Source: Gammaproteobacteria bacterium
Lineage (GTDB): Bacteria > Pseudomonadota > Gammaproteobacteria > UBA6429 > Thiohalophilaceae
Length of the DNA stretch: 50,358 nt
Direction: 5' to 3'
Assembly: GCA_029881995.1 (NCBI GenBank)
Contig: JAOULO010000022.1
Location: 1 to 50,358, forward strand
Positions within the stretch are counted from its first letter, which is position 1; every line of letters starts with the position of its first letter. The notes beneath the pieces were generated by a model. The model saw only the letters and a list, made by a program, of their open reading frames with translations. It had not been told where the DNA came from and made no database searches. The position numbers were made by a program, and so were the translations under genes. Below are positions 19,058 to 25,729 of this stretch, one piece after another.

Positions 19058-19486
19058 GTGGCATCGAATAAAGCACGAGCTTACTTTTCGCTTGTTGGCT
19101 ATCACTTCAAGCCGGACCACATTACGCAGCAGCTTGGCCTGGACCCCACCTCGACCAATGATGCCGGTGCCAGTGGCAGCCTGGACAAGCCGGTTATCAG
19201 CTCCTGGGAATTTTCTTCCCCGACGCTAAACTCGGATGAACAGGACCTCGATGTATACAAACTCATTGATGATGAAATTCTGAAAAAGATTGAGCATGCC
19301 AAGGACAAGATTATCCAGGTTTGCCAGGCCCATAATATTTCACCAAGAATCTGCGTAGAGCTGACCTTATCGATTGATAAGGATGAAAAAGCTCCCGAGG
19401 TTGGTTTTGGCTCGCGGGTAGTAAAATTCTGTTCTGAGATTGGTGCCTTTATTAATATCGACTACAAACTTTCCGAGCGGATTTAA
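19058..19486 (+). CDS. DUF4279-like cytoplasmic protein
   Basis: 142 residues from a GTG at 19058 preceded by AGAGGAA (6 nt gap). The frame is open further upstream to 18962, but that extension is low-complexity and crosses a probable promoter. The protein begins with a beta strand, ARAYFSLVGYHFKPDHIT, then LGLDPTST, SSWEFSSP and a C-terminal VGFGSRVVKFCSEIGAFINIDY. This layout matches DUF4279 proteins (immunity-like or unknown small proteins). No signal peptide is present. The gene converges on the TPR gene with 19 bp between the stops. Confidence 0.6.
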   Translation: MASNKARAYFSLVGYHFKPDHITQQLGLDPTSTNDAGASGSLDKPVISSWEFSSPTLNSDEQDLDVYKLIDDEILKKIEHAKDKIIQVCQAHNISPRICVELTLSIDKDEKAPEVGFGSRVVKFCSEIGAFINIDYKLSERI

Positions 19487-19505
19487 TCACCGCTCTGCTA
19501 TAAAG

Positions 19506-20534
19506 CTAGCCGCTAATTGCTTTTGCCTTAGAACGCATTTTTTCCATCTGCGCTTCGCAGTGTTTTGCACAAAGCGGTTGTAAGGCATGAGGGAAACATT
19601 CCAGAATCACTTCAATTTCATCAGCCACGTCTTCGGCAAGCATTGCATCATTCGTCATTTCAGCCAGCACCGCTCGAGCAGTAGTCTTGTTTACTCGGCA
19701 AATTACTGAAAGATGCACGGGGAGCTGCTGTTCCATACAAACCGTCCAGCCCTTTTCATATGCCCTCACTGCCTCTGCCATACGATCCGGGTTTTCTTCC
19801 GATTCAGCCAGGTTATGCAGCACAGCTCCACAATTATTGTGCGCTGCTGCCAGCTCAAAGGCATGGTTATCCGCATCAAGTTCAGAAATAGCATTTTTAT
19901 AGGCGACAACGGACTTCTGGAAAGTACGATTACCTTTTAGCAGTAAACCGTGGTTGTGCATGCTCAGACCTTGCTGAATCATGACAAGTTTCCATTCTTC
20001 AGGGGTCTTTGTTTTGGAATAGACCAGAAATGCCGCAGTGTAGGCATCAACAGATTTATTCAGTAATTTTGCATCAAATTCCAGTCGACCCTGGGCTTGT
20101 AATGCCGTCCCAAGATTAGTCTGAGTTTGTGCCCATTCCATTGGGGTATTTTCCTGGCTAAATACTTCAAGGGCAAAAGAAAAACAGTCGACCGCCTTGG
20201 CATACAAGGAAGTATCTCCCTGTAGTTGAGCTAATGCGCCGAGGAGATTACCCAGCTTATTCTGGGTTTCGGCCCAGACTAAGGGTTCATTTGTTCGTAA
20301 CTCATCAGACAGGCTTGATTCCAGTGCTTTGCACATATCCGCATAAATAGCCGAATTAAAACGATGCTGTTCAAAATTTCCTCGTGTGAAAAGGAAATTA
20401 TCAGCCGCAGCTACGCTCCTGTCCGGGAAGAGTGATTCAGACTGTTCCGCCGTCAACAGATCCCGAGAATCGAGTATGGCAAGTTCAAGAACCCGATTGA
20501 TGGGGTAAAGAAGGATATTGCTTGAATACTTCAT
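19506..20534 (-). CDS. Tetratricopeptide-repeat protein
   Basis: 342 residues. After an N-terminal region of about 60 residues there are at least four to five TPR-like helical pairs: WAETQNKLGNLLGALAQL, WAQTQTNLGTALQAQG, LAAAHNNCGAVLHNLAE and neighbouring segments. Each contains the W-x2-L-G-Y-A style core. No signal peptide or membrane helix is visible, so it is cytoplasmic. TPR arrays mediate protein-protein contacts. The start ATG overlaps the stop of the SlyD-like isomerase gene by 4 nt, so the two are translationally coupled and may act in the same folding or assembly process (inference). Confidence 0.8.
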   Translation of the reverse strand: MKYSSNILLYPINRVLELAILDSRDLLTAEQSESLFPDRSVAAADNFLFTRGNFEQHRFNSAIYADMCKALESSLSDELRTNEPLVWAETQNKLGNLLGALAQLQGDTSLYAKAVDCFSFALEVFSQENTPMEWAQTQTNLGTALQAQGRLEFDAKLLNKSVDAYTAAFLVYSKTKTPEEWKLVMIQQGLSMHNHGLLLKGNRTFQKSVVAYKNAISELDADNHAFELAAAHNNCGAVLHNLAESEENPDRMAEAVRAYEKGWTVCMEQQLPVHLSVICRVNKTTARAVLAEMTNDAMLAEDVADEIEVILECFPHALQPLCAKHCEAQMEKMRSKAKAISG

Positions 20535-21040
20535 TTGGCCTTACTAAGAATTTCGTTTAGATCCGGGTTGGCATCGACAGGGCCGCCATGATCGACCTCT
20601 TCGTCGGTCGCATCGCGTACAGTCAGAATTTCCAGCTTAAAGGTGACATCTCTACCACACAGTGGATTATTTCCATCGATGGTTAAAGTCTTGTCATCAA
20701 AACGGGTGACAATAAAAGATTTCTGTTCGCCTTTTTCATTTTCCATGTATATGGTCATACCGATTTCTCGATACTCTTCCGGCACATTTTCAATTGCGTC
20801 GGTAAACACTAATGACTCGTCTCTTTCACCATATAACAGTGTGGTATCAATAGGCACTTCGATGATGTCACCCACTTTCTTGCCATACAGATGTTTTGTG
20901 ACTTCTTCTGACATCACATCATTGACGCCATGCACATAGCCGATGGGATAGTCCACTGTAATAAGAACATCGCCGGTTTTGTCATCGACGACCTTATAAT
21001 TTAGCTCAACGAATTTTTCATCTTCGATTATATCTGACAT
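20531..21040 (-). CDS. FKBP-type peptidyl-prolyl isomerase, SlyD-like
   Basis: 169 residues from the ATG at 21040; a GTG at 21067 would add nine residues, and neither start has a strong ribosome binding site. The sequence follows SlyD order: VELNYKVVDDKTGDVL, the inserted flap domain, then NNPLCGRDVTFKLEIL and VRDATDEEVDHGG. SlyD-type enzymes catalyse prolyl cis-trans isomerisation and act as cytoplasmic chaperones. The histidine-rich metal-binding tail of E. coli SlyD is missing; the C-terminus is short and acidic. It lies between an NTF2-like gene upstream (43 bp) and the overlapping TPR gene. Confidence 0.8.
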   Translation of the reverse strand: MSDIIEDEKFVELNYKVVDDKTGDVLITVDYPIGYVHGVNDVMSEEVTKHLYGKKVGDIIEVPIDTTLLYGERDESLVFTDAIENVPEEYREIGMTIYMENEKGEQKSFIVTRFDDKTLTIDGNNPLCGRDVTFKLEILTVRDATDEEVDHGGPVDANPDLNEILSKAK

Positions 21041-21083
21041 ACTAAATAAAACCTGTTTTACTGACACTATTTAAGTTCTGAAT

Positions 21084-21434
21084 CTAGAATAAAGTTGCAC
21101 CAAAAATTTTAACTTTATCTTTTTCATAACCGAGCACTAACCTGCCCAGCCATTCAGCTTTGCTTTCTTTATGAATCACTTTATATAGCACAGTGACATA
21201 TTCACCCCGGCGGATCATGCCAAGATAGCTATAATCTTCAGATAGGTTTTTTGCCAGGTCGCTTCGAGCGAACTGCTTGCCCATCTCAACTTCATTTGCG
21301 CCCTTAATGAATGAAGACGAGAAGTTACGGGTAAATGCACCGTAGTTTCCTTCATTGGAATACTTAACCAGATCAGCCCACATTGGGTTGGCCAACGCAA
21401 TAATCTCTTCATCAGTTTTTTCAAGGATGTTCAT
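21084..21434 (-). CDS. Small soluble protein, possible NTF2/SnoaL-like fold
   Basis: 116 residues with no signal peptide or membrane helix. N-terminal helices (ALANPMWADLVKYSNEGNYGAFTRNF) are followed by a run of predicted strands (YVTVLYKVIHKESKAEWLGRLVLGYEKDKVKIFGATLF). This alpha-then-beta layout resembles NTF2-like proteins, but no family-defining residue is visible, so the fold is only a suggestion. It is the first gene of the three-gene operon with the SlyD-like isomerase and the TPR protein. It lies downstream of the apr operon but is separated from it by a terminator. Confidence 0.6.
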   Translation of the reverse strand: MNILEKTDEEIIALANPMWADLVKYSNEGNYGAFTRNFSSSFIKGANEVEMGKQFARSDLAKNLSEDYSYLGMIRRGEYVTVLYKVIHKESKAEWLGRLVLGYEKDKVKIFGATLF

Positions 21435-21510
21435 AAACTTAATCTCATTAACTACACAATATTTCTTAACTTAGGTCTTTAACGAGCCCTAAATTACTTA
21501 CCAAACAGAT

Positions 21511-21545
21511 AAAAAAAGGACCAACACTGCATGTCGGCCCTTTTT
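21511..21545 (-). terminator. Rho-independent terminator of aprMBA
   Basis: A near-palindrome with a stem of about 15 bp around a 5-nt loop, flanked by A and T runs. On minus-strand RNA the two imperfect positions become G-U wobbles, whereas on plus-strand RNA they are A-C mismatches. The structure therefore favours terminating the leftward aprMBA transcript, about 67 bp past the aprA stop. Confidence 0.75.
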
Positions 21546-21611
21546 ATTATTATTCAAACAAACTGAAGCTGGCTTGCCCAGTTAATACCAGGTCAAGCCA
21601 GCTGTATTTGC

Positions 21612-23519
21612 TTAGTGGTGACCTTCAGCTTTCAGCTTAGCCAGGTCTTTGTCCTCGATGTCACCTACCAGGTGATACAGAGGCGCTTTTTCCATCGTGT
21701 ATTCACCAGTCTTAGGATCACGACGAGAAACAGTCAGTACGTGCCAGTTCTCATCATCAACCTTCAAGGCATCACCACGGTAGTAGTAACCAGGCCAACG
21801 TGTTTCCTTACGGAACATTGTATGCTGGAATACCGCTTCTGAAGTCAGGAAGCGATGCTTCAGTTCCCATGCACGTAACAGTTCATGGATGTCTGAGGCT
21901 GCAACCTTATCCAGGTCTTCACCCAGAATAGCCATTTTCTTCAGACCGATGCTCAGCAGTTTGTCGTTAGTCATGTAGTTAACACCAAATCCACCACAGT
22001 ACTCATCCATCAGTTTCTGCAGACGATCCAGACCCTGACGTGGGTTAATGTAGTTAGGGTTAACAGAACCAGCAACAATCTCGTTACGGCCAACTGTGTA
22101 AGTTTCCATTGGCTTGTAGATCTCTTCCTTACGACGCTGGATCTGGGCATCAGAAACAACAATACCTTCAGCCTTGCCATCGTCGATGTACTTACAGGCA
22201 GCCTTGGCAGACAGACGACCTTCAGTGAATGAACCAGATGAGAATGCGTGTGGTGTACCACCAACCGCGTCACCCGCACCGAACAGACCTTCAACAGTTG
22301 TCATACGGTTGTAACCCCAGAAGTATTCTTCAGGAGATACATCTTCAGGACCCGAACACCATGCACCACAACCTGTGGCGTGTGAACCCATTACATAAGG
22401 CTCAGAAGTAGTCAGTTCTGGGTTTTCGTACTTAGGATCTACGTCAGTAGCAGCCCACAGTACGGCCTGACCAACGGTCATACCCAGGAAGTTATGCCAG
22501 CCAATCTCTTCCAGATGAGGATCTTGGAAGGCTTCCATGGTAACCATCTGGATAGGACCACGACCTGCATTCACCTCACTGATGATTGCATGGTTACGCA
22601 GACAGGTTGGAATTGGACGGTGAGTAGTGTGAGACACTTCTGGATCCAGGTATTCTTTACCAACCATTTCCTGCAGAGCCGGGAACCATTTTGATTCGTA
22701 CTCTTCGCCATAAGCATTCTGAGTGTAAGTTTTCAGATGCAGGAAGTATGCACCTACAGGACCGTAACCGTCTTTGAAACGGGCCAGCACGATACGATTT
22801 TCCATCTGTGTCATTTTGGCACCAGCTTCGATCATCAGACCATAAGCAGAACCAGAAGACCAAGGTGCATACCATACGCGACCGGCACCTTCACCAATTG
22901 AACGTGGTTTAAAGATGTTAGACGCACCACCAGCACCACAGATAACAGTCTTAGACTTGAATACGTGGTAGTTACCAGTACGGACGTTGAAACCAACAGC
23001 ACCCGCAACACGGTTTTCCTTGGCTTCGTCCATCAGCAGGTGAGTCACACAGATACGGTTGAATACTTTATCCGCAGAGTTCTTGGCTGCTTCAGCTACG
23101 AGAGGCTTGTAAGATTCGCCGTGAATCATGATCTGCCAACGACCTTCACGCAGATACGCGCCGGTCTTCTCGTTACGCATGATAGGCATGCCCCATTCTT
23201 CGAACTGGTGAACAGCCGAGTCAACGTGACGAGCCATATCAAAGGCCAGATCTTCACGAACCATACCCATTAAATCGATACGAGCGTAACGTACGTGATC
23301 TTCAGGATTGTTCTCGCCAAAACGAGTACCCATGTAACAGTTGATCGCGTACAGACCCTGGGCTACCGCACCAGAACGGTCAATGTTTGCTTTTTCAGCA
23401 ATAACGATCTTCTTGTTTTGACCCCAATATCTGGCTTCAAAAGCAGCACCGGTACCACCAAGGCCCGCACCCGCTACCAGGATATCGATATTGTCTTCAA
23501 TAATTGTCTTGTAGCCCAT
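21612..23519 (-). CDS. aprA: Adenylylsulfate reductase, alpha subunit
   Basis: 635 residues, the usual AprA length. The FAD-binding Rossmann motif VAGAGLGGTGAAFEAR sits near the N-terminus (about 13-28), followed by ANIDRSGAVAQGLYAINCYMG, typical of AprA. Further AprA hallmarks are GAGGASNIFKPRS, MGSHATGCGAWCSGPED and RWPGYYYRGD near the C-terminus. In sulfur oxidisers the enzyme runs in reverse: sulfite plus AMP gives APS and two electrons, and Sat then makes sulfate and ATP. No sat gene is in the window. The start ATG overlaps the aprB stop by 1 nt (TAATG), so the two subunits are translationally coupled. It is the last gene of aprMBA. Confidence 0.97.
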   Translation of the reverse strand: MGYKTIIEDNIDILVAGAGLGGTGAAFEARYWGQNKKIVIAEKANIDRSGAVAQGLYAINCYMGTRFGENNPEDHVRYARIDLMGMVREDLAFDMARHVDSAVHQFEEWGMPIMRNEKTGAYLREGRWQIMIHGESYKPLVAEAAKNSADKVFNRICVTHLLMDEAKENRVAGAVGFNVRTGNYHVFKSKTVICGAGGASNIFKPRSIGEGAGRVWYAPWSSGSAYGLMIEAGAKMTQMENRIVLARFKDGYGPVGAYFLHLKTYTQNAYGEEYESKWFPALQEMVGKEYLDPEVSHTTHRPIPTCLRNHAIISEVNAGRGPIQMVTMEAFQDPHLEEIGWHNFLGMTVGQAVLWAATDVDPKYENPELTTSEPYVMGSHATGCGAWCSGPEDVSPEEYFWGYNRMTTVEGLFGAGDAVGGTPHAFSSGSFTEGRLSAKAACKYIDDGKAEGIVVSDAQIQRRKEEIYKPMETYTVGRNEIVAGSVNPNYINPRQGLDRLQKLMDEYCGGFGVNYMTNDKLLSIGLKKMAILGEDLDKVAASDIHELLRAWELKHRFLTSEAVFQHTMFRKETRWPGYYYRGDALKVDDENWHVLTVSRRDPKTGEYTMEKAPLYHLVGDIEDKDLAKLKAEGHH

Positions 23520-24001
23520 TAGTAGTACACCCCTTCTTTAATTTCCAAGCCATTAGATTCCAGAGTATGTAAACCACCGTCATCCATGCGGACATACTTA
23601 GGCTCGTTAAACAACAGCTCACTGTTACGCATTTCTGCACTCGGAGCAGGTTGCTCAGACAGCTTAGGATGTCCTGCACCCCAAGGCTTAGTCGTGATAG
23701 GCGCTAACAGATCCATGTCTTTTTTGCCGTTACGGAACTTGATGCGCCATGCGATAACACCCTTTTCTTCATCACGGTGTACGCGCACTGAGTGGCCCAG
23801 TGGGGCAAAGTCAGCATAACCACGAACATCAATCGCGTGGTGTGGGCAAGCTTTAACGCAGGAATAACATTCCCAGCACATGTTTGGTTCAATGTTGTAT
23901 GCACGACGAAGTGTCTTATCAATGTGCATGATGTCGGATGGGCAGATATCAACACACTGGCCACAACCGTCACATCGAGTCATATATACAAAAGTAGGCA
24001 T
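23519..24001 (-). CDS. aprB: Adenylylsulfate reductase, beta subunit
   Basis: 160 residues with two [4Fe-4S] ferredoxin motifs: CDGCGQCVDICPSD (about residues 10-23) and CWECYSCVKACPHHAID. The C-terminal tail of about 85 residues wraps AprA in known structures (REEKGVIAWRIKFRNGKKDMDL-like segment here). It passes electrons between the AprA FAD and the membrane partner. It sits between aprM and aprA in the order known from purple sulfur bacteria and related oxidisers. Confidence 0.97.
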   Translation of the reverse strand: MPTFVYMTRCDGCGQCVDICPSDIMHIDKTLRRAYNIEPNMCWECYSCVKACPHHAIDVRGYADFAPLGHSVRVHRDEEKGVIAWRIKFRNGKKDMDLLAPITTKPWGAGHPKLSEQPAPSAEMRNSELLFNEPKYVRMDDGGLHTLESNGLEIKEGVYY

Positions 24002-24037
24002 AATATTTCTCTCTCTAAATTAATAGTTATTCAGTTA

Positions 24038-24892
24038 TTAGTAGTGGTTGGCTGGTTCACGACGGATACCAGGACCCATGTTTGGTGGATTCGTACCCAT
24101 GTAAGTCGGGATATCTGGGAAACGTGCGTGAGTAGCAGGATCCGACAGATCGAAGTCAGCAGGCAGGTTCTCATTTGAACCATCAGCATGAGCAACACGC
24201 TTCTGGAAGGCCGCAGCAGGCTTGAAGAACATGTGAGCAAACTTGGACCACATAACTGTTGAGAACAGGAATGTTGTTGCAAGGACAAACAGACCAAAGA
24301 ACAGCGCTGTTGAGCCCATGTCAGCAACTCTACCACCGCCAGACTGAGAGTAAGACCAGATCAGACCAAAGGTAGCCATTAACAGCAGAGAAACGATGAA
24401 CATGTCAGCTTTACGCAGCTGATACCATTTCACACCTTCAGAGTTCACATCAACGCGGATGAAGAACCAGAACCAGTAACCACCGACGGCCAGCATGGCT
24501 GCACCCAGGTGCCACAGTTGAGCCAGAGTGGAAGTAGCAACACTGTCACACTTAAAAATCATCAGCGCTGAGGATCCAACGAACAGGATGAAACCGTACA
24601 TAGTTAAAAGGTGAGAAAGTCTGCGCTTAGGGTTGCTGAATTCGCCAGAAGTCAGAACTTCATTGGCTAATGTGGCAACGGCAAGACCGGCTTTTTCTCC
24701 AGTTCCTACTGTACGCTTAGCACTTTTCTTGGCCTTTTCGGCATTTTCGAAGAAGTACTTGGCACTCTTTTTATGCATCATATCGAGCACGGTACCCAGG
24801 AACACCAGAATAGCCATTAAAATAACGTAGCCCTGCTGGATGTCTGTAGATATCAATGCTGTGATTGCATCGAAGGGGTTGCTGGTAATCAT
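24038..24892 (-). CDS. aprM: Membrane anchor of APS reductase
   Basis: 284 residues from the ATG at 24892 (MITSNPFD), with GGAGG about 11 nt upstream; the open frame begins at a TTG at 24910, which overlaps that ribosome binding site. About five transmembrane helices are visible: GYVILMAILVFLGTVLDMM, LLTMYGFILFVGSSALMIF, an LWHLGAAMLAVGGYWFWFF segment, MFIVSLLLMATFGLIWSY and TALFFGLFVLATTFLFSTV. The tail is soluble. This is the AprM type, which links AprAB to the membrane quinone pool in sulfur oxidisers that lack QmoABC. No qmo or hdr gene is in the window. It is the first gene of the operon. Confidence 0.88.
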   Translation of the reverse strand: MITSNPFDAITALISTDIQQGYVILMAILVFLGTVLDMMHKKSAKYFFENAEKAKKSAKRTVGTGEKAGLAVATLANEVLTSGEFSNPKRRLSHLLTMYGFILFVGSSALMIFKCDSVATSTLAQLWHLGAAMLAVGGYWFWFFIRVDVNSEGVKWYQLRKADMFIVSLLLMATFGLIWSYSQSGGGRVADMGSTALFFGLFVLATTFLFSTVMWSKFAHMFFKPAAAFQKRVAHADGSNENLPADFDLSDPATHARFPDIPTYMGTNPPNMGPGIRREPANHY

Positions 24893-24948
24893 GATGAAGC
24901 TGACCTCCAAATGTTAGTATTTATATTTCAAGCGATTATCAATCATTC

Positions 24949-24987
24949 TGTTTAGCGCATCTAATCAATGATTTTTTGCACTAAACA
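24949..24987. promoter_or_regulatory. Inverted repeat, candidate operator for aprMBA
   Basis: TGTTTAGCGC (24949-24958) faces GCACTAAACA (24978-24987): nine of ten positions pair, with a 19-nt spacer. It lies about 60-95 bp upstream of the aprM start, where a regulator of the leftward operon would bind. A further TGTTTAAT half-like element follows at about 24992. The regulator is unknown. Confidence 0.4.
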
Positions 24988-25669
24988 AACCTGTTTAATA
25001 CTGTCCGCAAGCGTGACAATATTGTTACTGCAAACAAAAATTAACCCTTAAGCCTATGATTTCACGAAGCATGAACAAGGCCTTGTATTCTTGAAAAAGC
25101 AGACATGCAGCCCATCTGCCACTCCCTGAATCCATCCCTAAAACTAATTAATTTTATTTATTTCAGGCATTACTTAATTTTTGCCCGGAAAAGCCCATTT
25201 CCTGAGGTGCGTAAACTTAACGAGTTTTCACCCCGAAATAAAGTCATTTCTTCCAGTAAGAACCATAGTATTTCATTCACCTGCATAAGATGATTTTATG
25301 AACGTCTAAACACCAGGCTGCTGCTAGTGACAAACGGGCAGTATTCTATATATAAGGCAGATATTGGATCCATATCTCATATGGCTTACACACATTCTTA
25401 TTGCTACCCACATTTACTATGATATTCATAGGCAATTGATATAAACCTTTATATAATAGGGTTTTAAAACTTTAAATCTGGCTCTGATCGTCTATAGTTT
25501 CAGCATTCCGGCCTGCAGGCTGTGTATGCTATAAGCTATTGATTTGGAACTTTTTTGAACTTGCATTAGCTTGCGACGGGATGGGTTAGCTTATACCTAA
25601 TAAATATTAAGACGTATAGTCCCAGTAATTTAGTATATAAATATTTTATTATTTACTTAATAATGATGA

Positions 25670-25699
25670 TTAGTCACTCACAGGGCTGCTTCTTATAAT
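25670..25699 (+). promoter_or_regulatory. Probable sigma-70 promoter of soeABC
   Basis: TATAAT (25694-25699) is a perfect -10 element. TTAGTC (25670-25675) sits 18 bp upstream as a weak -35. The leader to the soeA ATG would be short, about 24 nt, with AAGG 7 nt before the start. Confidence 0.5.
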
Positions 25700-25729
25700 C
25701 GCCCGCTTACTAGAGAATAAGGTTTAATC

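Larger units (their letters stand above)
24893..25729. other. Shared divergent control region of aprMBA and soeABC
   Basis: 837 bp, AT-rich, without a supportable gene. It contains an imperfect 10-bp inverted repeat near aprM (24949-24987), a GCCTGCAGGC palindrome near 25511, and a promoter-like pair before soeA (25670-25699). The length is unusual for a compact genome and leaves room for several regulator sites or a small RNA that I cannot see. A 62-residue ORF at 25105-25293 has no recognisable features. Confidence 0.5.

Noticed and set aside
24911-25729. tRNA or riboswitch in the apr-soe spacer
   Set aside because: No cloverleaf, CCA end or known riboswitch core could be recognised by eye.
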